The position numbers and the translations under genes were made by a program. The notes beneath the pieces were generated by a model. That model was given only the letters and a program-made list of their open reading frames with translations. It did not search any database and was not told the DNA's origin. A DNA stretch of 64,000 nt from Nemertoderma westbladi (lineage: Eukaryota; Xenacoelomorpha; Nemertodermatida; Nemertodermatidae), in the NCBI GenBank assembly GCA_032718475.1, contig JAUCBJ010000468.1, positions 1 to 64,000 of the forward strand. The letters are read 5' to 3'. Position 1 is the stretch's first letter. Every line of letters starts with the position of its first letter. Positions 53,191 to 63,987 of this stretch are shown here, piece after piece.

Positions 53191-54741
53191 ATGAATACCG
53201 ACACTCAACAAAACCAACGCTTATCACAGGTCGGTATGGTTACCTCGAAACCGGCGCGACTGTCCACTCGAATACAACTTCAAAACACAAACGCCAACAA
53301 TAAACTGAAAGCGAATCGAACGTCTTCAGAAGAATCTGTCATTTGGGACGAAGAAAAGGAAGCCAAAACCACGGGAATGGACCACAGCTAAGATTGAATG
53401 CTCCCATTGTCAGAGTTCCTGGACCGAAATTGAAACACCAATTGCCGATGGGTTTGATCTCTCAAACCAAAACTTCCTCTGCGGGGTGTGCGCGGCAGTA
53501 AAGATTGAAAGTCTGGAAGCTGACAATACTCGTCTACAATTTGAAAACAGCAAACTTGAAAGACAGTTAGCTTCGCAACTCCACCATCTGGTTGATGAAA
53601 GCGAAGCACAAACCGTCGCCATGAATGCCATGCGGACTGTTCTTGAAACACGGCTAAACAACGTAGAAATTACTCAAACAGAGTTTTAAATCGAAGTTGG
53701 AGTTGATTGACAATTTATTGACTACGAAACTGCCAGCGCCTATACAGACCCCAGCTGCGTCACCAGTGTTATCATGGCCCCCGGCGTCGTTTTCCGCTGC
53801 CACATGGTCCCCAGCTGCATTACCCGCAGCCACACGGTCCCCAGCTGCATTACCCGCAGCCACACGGTCCCCAGCTGCATTATCCGCAGCCACAGTCCCC
53901 AGCTGCATTATCCGCAGCCACACGGCCCCCAGCTGCATTATTCGCAGGTACATGGTCACAAGCTGCATTATCCGCAGCCACGTGGTCCCCAGCTGCATTA
54001 TCCGTAGACACACGCTCCCCAGCTGCCCCAGCTGCACTATACGCGCCGACACGGTCCCCAGCTGCATTATCCGCAGCCATGTAGTCCCCAGCTGCATTAT
54101 CCGTAGACACACGCTCCCCAGCTGCACTATACGCGCCGACACGGTCCCCAGCTGCATTATCCGCAACCACTCGGTCCCCAGCTGCATTGCCCGCAGCCAC
54201 ACGGTCACCAGCTGCACTATCCGCAGCCACGTAGTCCCCAGCTGCATTATCCGTAGACACACGCTCCCCAGCTGCCCCAGCTGCACTATACGCGCCGACA
54301 CGGTCCCCAGCTGCATTACCCGCAGCCACACGGTCCCCAGCTGCATTATCCGCAGCCACGTAGTCCCCAGCTGCATTATCCGTAGACACACGCTCCCCAG
54401 CTGCCCCAGCTGCACTATACGCGCCGACACGGTCCCCAGCTGCATTACCCGCTGCCACACGGTCCCCAGCTGCATTACCCGCAGCCACACGGTCCCCAGC
54501 TGCACTATACGCGCCGACACGGTCACCAGCTGCGTTATCCGCAACCACTCGGTCCCCAGCTGCGTTATCCGCAGCCACGCAGTGTCCAGCTGCGTTATCC
54601 ACAGGCACACGGTCCCCAGCTGCGTTATCCGCAGCCGCACGGTCCCCAGCTGCGTTATCCGCAGCCGCAAGGACCCCAGCGGCATTATACACACGCGCAC
54701 GCCCAACTACTCTACCACTATATCCATGGCAAAACAACAGA
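53191..54741 (+). pseudogene. CR1-like LINE ORF1 with zinc motif, coiled coil and repeat array
   Basis: MNTDTQQNQRLSQVGMVTSK opens the frame. After a frameshift near 53375 come WTTAKIECSHCQSSW and NFLCGVCAAVKIESLEADNT, a CxxC...CxxC zinc motif followed by a coiled coil (LEADNTRLQFENSKLERQL). A second frameshift at about 53682 leads to SKLELIDNLLTTKLPAP. This order fits ORF1 proteins of CR1-like LINEs that bind element RNA. Then the protein runs into a 30-bp tandem array (53805-54690) whose reading frames change between units. The endonuclease starts right after. Lesions show it is inactive. Confidence 0.65.
53805..54690. repeat. 30-bp tandem array within LINE ORF1
   Basis: About 29 units of GGTCCCCAGCTGCATTATCC then GCAGCCACAC, with variants (CGCAGCC, CGTAGAC, TACGCGCCGAC) in a recurring order, giving higher-order structure. 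In one frame it encodes 10-residue PQLHYPQPHG units; in others PSCIIRSHTV or SPAALPAATR. Some units have length changes, such as near 53890, that alter the frame. Confidence 0.93.
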
Positions 54742-54950
54742 GGCATCGATATCGCACACCTGAATACACAAAGCCTATATCCAAAACTGCCCGAAATAAA
54801 ATTTACACTTACCACGAATAAACTACATATTCTGACAATCTCAGTGACATGGCTCGATGACTCCATCACCAACAAAGAAGTCGAAGTAGAAGGCTATCTC
54901 CTTTTTACAGAGCAGATCGCAGACGAGACGAGACGAGATAGACGATGTCA
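54742..54950 (+). pseudogene. CR1-like LINE endonuclease start, truncated
   Basis: GIDIAHLNTQSLYPKLPEI, then KLHILTISVTWLDDSITNKE and VEVEGYLLF: the first two AP-endonuclease motifs (HLNTQSL and SxTWLDD, the latter normally SETWLDD with the catalytic Glu, here Val). A frameshift after GYLLF and loss of the rest follow. It continues the ORF1 element and shows that the LINE is truncated at its 3' side. Confidence 0.7.
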
Positions 54951-55317
54951 CGGAAATAAAAAAAAAATTCTGAAAGTTTCAGAAGTACTATTATCCTAAA
55001 AACTAAATTTATATTACACATATGTATACTGTATGTATGCTGGATTGTAGGCGTAGCTATTCCTATTACTATTACTGTATTTGATTGTGTGGACATGTAT
55101 CATAACCTAAAATGCGCTTTTTAATGCTTAACTATTAGCTTTAATATTTTATTTTTTAGGAATATTAATGAAATTCATATAATTATTATCCAATGAATTG
55201 CAGTTATTGTAACAACTGTACGTTACGTAACAATAATTGCTATCATTAATGGGGAATACTCAAGTATATTGTTATTAAGTTAGTGATTACTTTTGATGCG
55301 TTACGAGAGTATTGTAC
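54951..55317. other. AT-rich intergenic stretch
   Basis: Nothing recognised. Confidence 0.4.
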
Positions 55318-55924
55318 ATAAAAACACAAGGTAACAGTCTAAATGGCGGGTTTAAGTAAGCCCGGAAATACAATTTTGAAAATCGGCTGTAATTAGAACT
55401 ACAGATTTGACGTCACTACGCAGTGCTCTGATAATTTCTTATATTGCTTTCAGTGGAGGGTGATTTTAGATCTTTTCTTAGATTCATTTATACACATTTA
55501 ATATCAATCATTTGACACGTAGCTTGTATCAATTGAAAGTGAAGATTAATTAACAATTAATTAATTAAATGCATGATGATGATCGATTATGAAGATTGAT
55601 AAAATGCTGTATTGCTGCTGGAAATACTGTTGGAAACAGCATTTTATCAACGTTCCTCGTCATTAATTTAGTCAATGTAGGTCATAAGACGCGCTAGATT
55701 CTCCACTTTTAATAGATATAATAAGCCACATGTGAAATGATTGAGATTTAATATTTATTTGAATGGTTTGAAAATCACTGTCCATACAAACCAAGATAAT
55801 ATATTATCAGAGCACTTTGTAGTGACGTCAAACATGTAGCAGCCAATTACAGCCAGTTTTCAAAATTGGCTTCCCATGCTTACTTAAACCCCCATTTTCG
55901 ACCGTTTCCTCGTGTTTACACAAA
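55318..55924. mobile_element. MITE with about 120-bp terminal inverted repeats
   Basis: The left arm (from AAACACAAGGTAACAGTC) and the right arm (ending GACCGTTTCCTCGTGTTT) are inverted copies at roughly 80 percent identity by eye. They share GTTTAAGTAAGC, AATTTTGAAAA, GGCTGTAATT and AGTGCTCTGATAAT. Each arm has the palindrome TGACGTCA (55408-55415 and 55823-55830). The middle has no gene. Non-autonomous DNA transposon; no clear target duplication. Confidence 0.82.
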
Positions 55925-57329
55925 AAACACATCCCGTTACTCGATTCAGGGCACCTTGTTACCCCTTATTCAGTTGTTATATTGCTTTAAATTGCTCAAC
56001 AATTTTGTCGCGCAACAACCCTTCTTATGCAATAATTTATTTTAATCGTATAATTAATTTCTTTTTTTGGCTATCTATATTATTCAATTTAAGTAATATA
56101 TTGTATATATAATCATTTCTATCTGCGTTTAGGAATTATATTTAAATACAAAACAGGACGAGCACAACGAGGCTTATAATACCCTTCAATGGGTGGTAGA
56201 TGTCGCGGTTATGTATTGGCGGGTGGGAAGGGTGGGGGGGGGGGGGGGGTGCAGATTAAAAGGGCTGAACACGTACTGTACCCCTTTCTTTAATTGATTG
56301 GTGGTGTGGGTAAATTTCTCAAATACTGATTTTGTGATACAGTCGCTCAGTTTTAATTTGTATATCATAACTGGGCCTCGTGCTGCGCGAAGGCCCCACG
56401 AACGTGTAAGAATTGCTCGTGGCTGACTAACTTACAGACTGACTGACTAAGCAATCTCAGAAACCGCTCTAACGATTTATTGGTCGAATGGGCTCGGCTA
56501 ATGAATTTTCGCAGCTGCTGGCTGGCCGGATTCTAAGGGCCCTGGCATGATCGGCTACTCCGACAATAGCCTCTGGGCTCGAAAAAAATATTACCTATCC
56601 AGTACCGCCATCAATTCCCTTATCAAAAAATTGACGCAAATTTTTTTTTTTGAAAATATTAATAGGCGAATGCCTATTACAGTAGGTTCCTGGAAAATGC
56701 TGGCCACCTGAATGAATGGTTTTTTAGTTACACAGAGTAGTGTGTAGAGTTGACTGTTCTAATAGTTGTATGTATTTAATGTGACGGGATCAGAGATCGC
56801 GACCGGGAAAGGTTGTTTTGTACGCGTCACCGCCGGCTGGGATGGTGTCACTGATAGCTTGGCCGAGGCCGTTGGAGAAAAGCGTTCAGAGTTAATGTTG
56901 TTCCTTGCCGTTGTAATATAATAATAATAGCACAGTTAATACGATGGCGGATGACAATATTGCTTGGTACCTGTAATAGATTAATATACATCCAATGTCG
57001 ATGACGATGATGGTAAAACAATATTACCCGTCTGCACTGAAACTGGGTAACTAACTAAACTGAATTACAAACCGGTAGCAGGAGATAATATATGATTGAT
57101 ATACCAATATTACTTCACTCCTACTCTACCTTGGCCTGTTACCTAATGGATGCTCTCCTTTGCCCTTATTGGCTAATACCCTACTTCTCACCCTTGCACT
57201 CTCTGGGAGTGTTTCCCCTCTGCTGCTAGCCTCTACTAGCTGTGTCCCCTCCGAGGTGGTTTGACCTCTAACCTTCCTTTGTGTGTGGCTTCGGGGCTTG
57301 TGTTGCCCCCCCCCCCAAATGTTGGTTGT
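55925..57329. other. Intergenic with repeat fragments and a G run
   Basis: A G run at about 56235-56249 and, at 56374-56400, GTGCTGCGCGAAGGCCCCAC related to the repeat end at 45388-45400. GACTGACTGACTAAGC follows. 56780-56890 and 57110-57310 are GC-richer but show no frame with a recognisable motif. Confidence 0.4.
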
Positions 57330-57360
57330 GATACGAGATTAATATTGCTAATCTCGTATC
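57330..57360. repeat. Short perfect hairpin
   Basis: GATACGAGATTA (57330-57341) and its reverse complement TAATCTCGTATC (57349-57360) around a 7-base loop. Confidence 0.85.
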
Positions 57361-58628
57361 TCCAACATATTGCTGAAAATGCCACTATCCCATTTATTGG
57401 TGGGTTATGAGGCGGAATTGAATCCGCTTACATTTAATTAATACTGTAGAGGGAATTTGAAATTTGTTTTTGTAACATTAATAATGTGAATGCATTTCGC
57501 TGTAGTTTAGATTCACTTTTATAGCCCCAGTGGATATCTGTTGTCTTTAATAATTTTATGATTTTAAAATAGTATAGAAAGCAATGATTATAACAGATAT
57601 AGGGGAGAACAGGGAGGGTTGAACCGTGAGGAGGGGTGAGTCATTGCAATTTAAAGGAGAACGCTTGGATTTGCCGTTTCCATGGATACTCCATTAGATA
57701 GACAATTAAAAACTGCACCTACTGTTGTATTTAGTCCATCACTAGCCTACACTCTACACGCTACATGCGATTTTTTCGATAGGGCAGAGAAAAACTTGTG
57801 ATCACTTTAATTATGAGGATACCCTACTATTTGGTAGTCAGTCTCTACGGTAAGGTACATTAGAGCAACTACGTTAAATTAATTAGATTAATAACTTTGT
57901 CATGCTTAAGTTATTAAAACTGGAGGTTAATTTAAACGGTTAATATGGTGTAATATGATTACTTTAATTAATAATTACCATTGAAAGATGATTTTGTTCT
58001 CTGTCCCTAACGACCAAATTTGCAGTGCAACACGAAGATGGAATGATTTGAGTTTATAATTATTTTTTTTTGTGATGGTGGGTTTTCTTGTGGTTCATTT
58101 TATAATCAAACCACCCCAAAATACGGAGGAACCCGAAAGGAAATTGAAAAAATTCACAACTATCCAAAATTTCTTATTTCAGCTAATCTGTCCCTAACGT
58201 TTTTAGTTTTCGTTAAATCTCGTGAAGTGTCCAATTTTAAGTCCGGTCGATTTTTTACAAATTATTATAAACGGCCTGTTATTTTCTAATTTTTATATTT
58301 TGAGCACGCAAAGTTCAATAAACTTTGAGATTTTGAGTGATAAAGGTATTACAATTCTCAGTCCCTAACAGAATCTATTAAATGATTATGCCCAAATTCA
58401 CACTTTCAGGTTTTCCTGGGGCGCTGAATATAATGGCATTTCTAATTTGCTACTAGTATTTTTCACCGTAATATGGCAGATTTTGATGCTAGCCCCATAC
58501 TTCGTACACATCACCAAAAAGTACAAGATTGCGATGTCCAGTGCTGTTTTTAACAACAACAAGATGACACGATGACACAATTAATTGATATGACAAGAAG
58601 TATAGCCTAGCAGTATAGTATAGCCTAT
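57361..58628. other. AT-rich intergenic stretch
   Basis: The phrase GTCCCTAAC recurs (about 58001, 58190, 58361), hinting at a degenerate repeat of about 170-190 bp. No gene recognised. Confidence 0.4.
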
Positions 58629-59510
58629 ATAGCATTGTTTACATGTCCCGCAACTAGAGCCGTCCACCTAGAGATTGTCCTAGACAACACTGTTGATAGT
58701 TTTCTTAATGCTCCACATAGGTTTCTAGCTCGTAGAGGCCGTACAAAACGTATTATCAGCGATAACGCTACAACTTTCATAGCCGCCAAATAATTCCTTG
58801 AAGAACTAGTTAATAGTAATAACATTTAATGATTTTTATTGTTTTGGCATATCGATTGGGTCAACAACATACCAGTTGGTGCCCCTTGATTTGGAGGTTT
58901 TTATGAGAGATTAATCTATCTGTTGAAATATAACTTCAAAAAAAGTTATAGGTCGTTGTCTTCTAACCTTAGAAGAACTCTACTCTGTCATAGTAGAAGT
59001 TTAAGCTTTCACGAACAACCGCCCCTTGACTTACATTACATCAGATAACCGAGACCCTGAACCCATAACCCCATCCCTTCTCATTTGTGGTTATCGATTC
59101 ACGAGTATGAGTATTCCGTAATAGAATCCATAGATGGTAATCGCATTGACCCCGACGCCGAAGAAGATGGCTCGATCCATGCACAACGACATAATGATTT
59201 ACAAAGTCTCCTTAGTACATTTAAAGGTGCGAAGGTGTAAAGAATACATTACAGCACTTCTAGAATATCATCGATGGAACACTCGTAAAACAGGCAATGA
59301 AATCTTTTCCGTAGGTGCCGCGGTTCTTATCAAATCTATCAATGACAACATTCCCCGAATGCAGTGGCTAATGGGAATCATTATAGAACTCCGAAGACGA
59401 AAAGAAACATGGTTATACAAGACGTGCTATTAAGAACCTGTGCCCTCTAGAATGCACTCGTAAGGTCCCTATTGACATTAATATTATAAGTACTAACCCC
59501 ATCACACCTA
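58629..59510 (+). pseudogene. BEL/Pao integrase relic
   Basis: Frames give ALFTCPATRAVHLEIVLD, FLARRGRTKRIISDNATTFI, then WHIDWVNNIPVGAP, FGGFYERLIYLLKYNFKKSY and finally AVLIKSINDNIPRMQWLMGI followed by IIELRRRK. These are the DDE integrase core (first Asp region, SDNATTF with the second Asp, GGFYERL with the Glu) and the C-terminal DUF5641-like region of BEL/Pao elements. Several in-frame stops (for example after FIAAK) and frameshifts show long decay. Upstream RT and Gag are not present in the window. Confidence 0.8.
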
Positions 59511-59816
59511 TTGGTGACACCAACAATAGAAATACAGTAGTTATTCATCAGAGTGCACGCCATCAGCTGTGCAAGCGAAACAAAAAATAACAAAATACTT
59601 TGAATCAAGTGAAAGCGAAAGTGATTGGGAAAATGAAAGTATGTAAAATAGTTTGTTTTAAAAACCGAAAGTAATCGAAAAATTTTTTTTTGTATTAATG
59701 TGTCCGTGTGTAATGTGTGAGTTAATTTGAGAATAATTAATTTAACCATTTATTTTTGTGTGATTTACATTATTATTTTTTATTTCGCCAACTGGCCGGC
59801 GGAGAATGTCGGAAAT
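59511..59816 (+). other. Degenerate 3' end of the BEL/Pao element
   Basis: No frame. It lies between the integrase C-terminus and the probable LTR and ends in GGCCGGCGGAGAA, a possible polypurine stretch. Confidence 0.45.
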
Positions 59817-60057
59817 ATAATAGAGTTCCACCAGCCCTAAGTGATATAATATAGTCAGGTTGTACTACCGGTACGGTTTAATCTGTAAGTGTTGTTGTTT
59901 TAACTTGTACACCATGATACTGTCATAGTCTGTAAGTGCTGTTGTTTCAAATGGAAGTAAAGTAATAATATTATGATTGATATAATAATACTGTAAGCAA
60001 TTGAGTCCAGCCTTTCTTTATCAATAAACACAATCTTCCACTATACTATTCACAACA
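59817..60057 (+). repeat. Probable BEL/Pao LTR
   Basis: 241 bp starting TGTCGGAAATATAATAG and ending CACAACA, so TG...CA, with AATAAA at 60023. It sits directly downstream of the BEL/Pao relic. No second copy is in the window, so this is inferred from position and ends. Confidence 0.5.
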
Positions 60058-60118
60058 GGAAGCCTGGAAGGATATAATTTCCACTGTCCGAGCTCGTCCG
60101 ACCTAGTAGTAGTAGTAC
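60058..60118 (+). mobile_element. LINE-B 3'-end fragment 1
   Basis: GGAAGCCTGGAAGGATATAA and TTTCCACTGTCCGAGCTCG, then CCTAGTAGTAGTAGTA: the last about 60 bp of LINE-B with its tail (compare the reverse complement of 25616-25675). An extremely 5'-truncated insertion. The same insertion is in the duplicated cassette at 61815. Confidence 0.85.
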
Positions 60119-60124
60119 TAATCT

Positions 60125-60160
60125 TAAAGCGGAGACCAGAAATCCGGTCTCACGGCTTTA
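60125..60160. repeat. Imperfect hairpin before exon
   Basis: TAAAGCGGAGACC and GGTCTCACGGCTTTA pair around AGAAATCC; duplicated at 61878-61913. Confidence 0.75.
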
Positions 60161-60186
60161 ATTAAATATCACCTTGTTAATTTTAG

Positions 60187-60234
60187 ATTGTGATGAATGC
60201 TTCAAGGTGATTCAGCTGAATCTAGCTACTCAAG
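60187..60234 (+). CDS. Cassette 1, short Cys exon (phase 1-1)
   Basis: 48 nt between TTTTAG and GTTAGT. With the preceding G it encodes DCDECFKVIQLNLATQ. Both borders are phase 1, so it can be duplicated or skipped without a frameshift. The identical exon is at 61940-61987. No named domain; two Cys in three residues suggest disulfide links in an extracellular protein. Confidence 0.75.
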
Positions 60235-60888
60235 GTTAGTGTTGTATAGTGTTGTATAGGTTAGTGTTAGTGTTAGTGTAATGATTCGATTTTCAAATTT
60301 CGTTCTGGAACCAAATTTTGCACCCAGCACCAAAATTACAAGTTTAATATGCCTAGTGCAACCTCTATATCTCATAGAAATCAGAACCCTCAAAAATCAC
60401 TATATTACGCAGAAAACAGGTTCAAACTATAAATTTTCAAAAATGTAATATTTTCAAAAATTTGGTGCTAGCACCAAAATTTTCAAAGTCCGAAAAAAAC
60501 TAAGTTTGAAATTTCTAGCATATGTATTTCATCTAATTGGGAACACCAAAGAAACTGTGTAACTCAAAAATAAAATATTAAAAATCATATTTCAGAAATG
60601 TAATTTTCAAAAATCGTCTCAAATGTATTGCGAAACGTAGGGATTATAATTGGTGCTATAACTCGAAAAGTTACCAATAATTTTCAAAACCGTTTTCACT
60701 ATAAGGAATGTAATAGGATAAGCCATAAAATTTCAGATTCACAAATGTGTGTGTTTCAGAGTTGTAACAAAAATACCACGAGTGGGGGTCGACCCCCCAC
60801 GTTTAATAGGGTTAATGAGATTATTACTGATAAGGAATTATCTTTCAATACCCAGTTTACCTAAATATTACATAAATTATAATTCCAG
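60235..60888. other. Cassette 1 intron between Cys exon and LDLa exon
   Basis: Contains TAGTGTTGTATAG-type repeats near 60240-60275 and several GGTGCTAGCACC/GCACCAAAATT phrases. GGGGGTCGACCCCC (about 60784-60797) is a perfect 14-bp palindrome. From 60285 it is strongly similar to 62517-63122. Confidence 0.75.
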
Positions 60889-61029
60889 AAATGTGTCCAG
60901 GAGACCCATTTACTGATGAGAATGCTGAATATTTCTGTGATTACCGTTGTCTTCCGATGAATTCAGATTCTCGCTGCGACGGATTCTCCCATTGTGCTAA
61001 TAATCAGGACGAAATGTGCTGCGATGACT
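60889..61029 (+). CDS. Cassette 1, LDL-receptor class A exon (phase 1-1)
   Basis: 141 nt between TTCCAG and GTTAGT. Encodes EMCPGDPFTDENAEYFCDYR then CLPMNSDSRCDGFSHCANNQ and DEMCCDD, with the last Cys codon completed across the next splice (T + GC). The spacing CxxxRC...CDGxxHC..NQDE..C is that of LDLa modules; Asp/Asn/Glu near DGFSHC and NQDE correspond to the calcium cage. LDLa modules bind ligands outside the cell. The phase 1-1 borders are those usual for shuffled extracellular domains. Confidence 0.85.
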
Positions 61030-61207
61030 GTTAGTTTAATATTATTTATTATAATATTTTGTAATAATATTTTGTAATATTTAATATTTAATAAGCAGTA
61101 AAAGGTGTGATGATAAAGATACATCGATGAATATTATAATGCTTTAAAATATTTTTTTTAATAATTTATTATGTTTATATCTATATTATTGATATTATAT
61201 TATTCAG

Positions 61208-61462
61208 GCGAAATAATAACTACAACAAACCCACCACCAACAACAACAAACCCACCACCAACAACAACAAACCCACCACAAACTACAACAAACCCACCAC
61301 CACCACCAACAACAACAAACCCACCACCAACAACAACAAACCCACCACCAACAACAACAAACCCACCACCAACAACACCAAACCCACCACCACCTCCAGC
61401 AACAACTACTACTATATCTACAAGCTCGACTACAAAAGAACCCTCCACGACAACTATTTCTG
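61208..61462 (+). CDS. Cassette 1, mucin-like Thr/Pro exon (phase 1-1)
   Basis: 255 nt between TATTCAG and GTTAGA. Encodes EII then repeated TTTNPPP units (about eight), a PPPPPATTTTISTSSTT segment and KEPSTTTISG. Likely an O-glycosylated spacer. The repeat is a CCACCAACAACAACAAAC array, so unit number differs from cassette 2 (216 nt) and from the exon at 32834 (150 nt). Confidence 0.82.
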
Positions 61463-61809
61463 GTTAGAATGCTGCAAATCATTTCTATTTATTTAACATT
61501 TTGCTAAATTTTGTATTGAATTTAATTATATGATGATTGAGTCAATTGAACTTTTTGCATAAATATTCTTCACCCAGAGGTTTATGGTACAATACCACCT
61601 GTCAATCACTCTCCTTGAGCGCAGATAATATATATTGGGCACTGCTGGAGAAGTAAACATGAGGTCATACATAACAGATCTACTTTTCTGGCAACTAAAC
61701 ACAAGGAAAGTCAACCGTGCGGACAATCAAATATGATATATAATAATAATATAGACCAACTTGAAATGAATATGAAACATTTGGGTGAAAGAAATTGACT
61801 TTAGAGAAT
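61463..61809. other. Sequence between cassettes
   Basis: No exon or element recognised; AT-rich. Confidence 0.4.
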
Positions 61810-61814
61810 CGGAA

Positions 61815-61872
61815 AGACTGGAAGGATATAATTTCCACTGTCCGAGCTCGTCTGATGGGTAGTAGTAGTACT
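61815..61872 (+). mobile_element. LINE-B 3'-end fragment 2 (duplicated with cassette)
   Basis: GACTGGAAGGATATAATTTC, CACTGTCCGAGCTCGTC and GGGTAGTAGTAGTAC, the same insertion as at 60058 with a few changes at the tail junction. Confidence 0.8.
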
Positions 61873-61939
61873 AATCTTAAAGCGGAGACCAGAAATCCGG
61901 TCTCACGGCTTTAAATAAATATCACCTTGTTAATTTTAG

Positions 61940-61987
61940 ATTGTGATGAATGCTTCAAGGTGATTCAGCTGAATCTAGCTACTCAAG
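61940..61987 (+). CDS. Cassette 2, short Cys exon (phase 1-1)
   Basis: 48 nt, the same coding sequence as 60187-60234, with TTTTAG acceptor and GTTAGT donor. Zero differences seen, while flanking introns differ. Confidence 0.75.
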
Positions 61988-63122
61988 GTTAGTGTTGTAT
62001 ATTATTTTTTTTAGTATATTTCCTTATCTCATTAATATATATACATATTACAATACATCTCACAATAGCTATACATTAATAGATCAATGTAACTCGTATT
62101 TTTCTGTGTCCTAATGCAAATTTAGGTGATTTTAGTTCCAAAATTGTACCCATCACAAAAAAATTCAAGTTTGAGATGTCCAGAATCGTTTTTATTTATT
62201 CATTCGGATTCACTACCCTAAATGGAAGTAACAGTATGATAATATCTATTGATAAATTTTATATTTTAAAAATTTGGTACTGGCACCAAACTTTTAACCC
62301 AGCGCTGCAAACTACAAGTTTGAAAACAATACTTATTCAATTCTTACTAATTATTAATTGCTATATTGGTTGAATTTCAAATATTTGGTGCTAGCACTTA
62401 TGAAAAATACAAGTTTGATATGTCTAGTTAGATTTTTTTCATTACATTCCTTTGAATTCAGAACCCCAATAAACCTGTAAAATGCGTCTATCAGGTTGTC
62501 AAAATCAATTGATCTAATAATTGGATTTTCTAATCTCGTTCTGGAACCAAAGTTTGCACCCAGCACCAAAATTACAAGTTTAATATGCCTAGTGCAACCT
62601 CTATATCTCATAGAAATCAGAACACTCAAAAATCACTATATTACGCAGAAAACAGGTTCAAACAATAAATTTTCAAAAATGTAATATTTTCAAAAATTTT
62701 GTGCTAGCACCAAAATTTGTCAAAGTCCGAAAAAAACTAAGTTTGAAATTTCTAGCATATGTATTTCATCTAATTGGGAACACCAAAAAAACTGTGTAAC
62801 TCAAAAATAAAATGTTACAAATCTTATTTCATGAAATGTAATTTTAAAAAATCGTCACAAATATAGTGCCAAACGTAGGGATTATAATTGATGCTATAAC
62901 TCGAAAAGTTCCCAATAATTTTCAAAACCGTTTTCACTATAAGGAATGTAATTGGATAAGCCATAAAATTTCAGATTCCCAACTGCGTATGTTTCAGAGT
63001 TATAACAAAAATCCACGGGTGGGGGTCGACCCCCCGGGATTAATAGGGTTAATGAGATTACTGATAAGGAATTATCTTTCAATACTCAGTTTACCTAAAA
63101 ATTACATAAATTATAATTCTAG
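61988..63122. other. Cassette 2 intron, longer than in cassette 1
   Basis: Carries about 500 bp (62000-62510) absent from cassette 1. These include diverged extra copies of the phrase 'accaaa...cacca...aagttt' (for example 62132-62180, 62275-62320, 62380-62425), so the intron itself contains a degenerate internal repeat. The palindrome GGGGGTCGACCCCC recurs near 63024. Confidence 0.7.
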
Positions 63123-63263
63123 AAATGTGTCCAGGCGACCCATTTACTGATGAGAATGCTGAATATTTCTGTGATTACCGTTGTCTTCCGATGAATTCAG
63201 ATTCTCGCTGTGATGGATTCTCCCATTGTGCTAATAATCAGGACGAAATGTGCTGCGATGACT
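63123..63263 (+). CDS. Cassette 2, LDL-receptor class A exon (phase 1-1)
   Basis: 141 nt encoding the same LDLa module as 60889-61029; only synonymous differences noticed (for example GGA/GGC and CGAC/TGAT changes). All Cys and acidic residues are kept, which argues that both exons are under selection or very recently duplicated. Confidence 0.85.
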
Positions 63264-63301
63264 GTTAGTTTAATATTATTTATTATAATAATTTGTAATA
63301 A

Positions 63302-63623
<322 letters not shown>

Positions 63624-63771
63624 TAATAATAATATTTTGTATTTAATATTTAATATTTAATAAGCAGTAAAAGGTGTGATAATAAAGATACATCGATGAA
63701 TATTATAATGCTTTAAAATATTTTCTTAAATAATTTATTATGTTTTTATCTATATTATTGATATTATTCAG

Positions 63772-63987
63772 GCGAAATAATAACTACAACAAACCCACCA
63801 CCAACAACAACAAACCCAGCACCAACAACAACAAACCCAGCACCAACAACAACAAACCCACCACCACCACCACCAACAACAACAAACCCACCACCAACAA
63901 CAACAAACCCACCACCACCTCCAGCAACAACTACTACTATATCTACAAGCTCGACTACAAAAGAACCCACCACGACAACTATTTCTG
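63772..63987 (+). CDS. Cassette 2, mucin-like Thr/Pro exon (phase 1-1)
   Basis: 216 nt between ATTCAG and GTTAGA. Encodes EII, then TTTNPPP and TTTNPAP units, a PPPPATTTTISTSSTT segment and KEPTTTTISG. Same borders as 61208-61462, with fewer repeat units and two NPAP variants. The gene continues beyond the window. Confidence 0.82.

Noticed and set aside
53697-54875. Long frames on both strands across the 30-bp array (PSCIIRSHTV; AAGDRV-type)
   Set aside because: Same reason: the unit length is a multiple of three. Only the ORF1-like part upstream and the endonuclease downstream give coding evidence.
61200-61482. Minus-strand Val/Gly- and Cys/Trp-rich frames opposite the mucin exon
   Set aside because: They are shadows of the ACAACAACA/CCACCACCA repeat; the plus strand has matching splice sites and phases in three exons.
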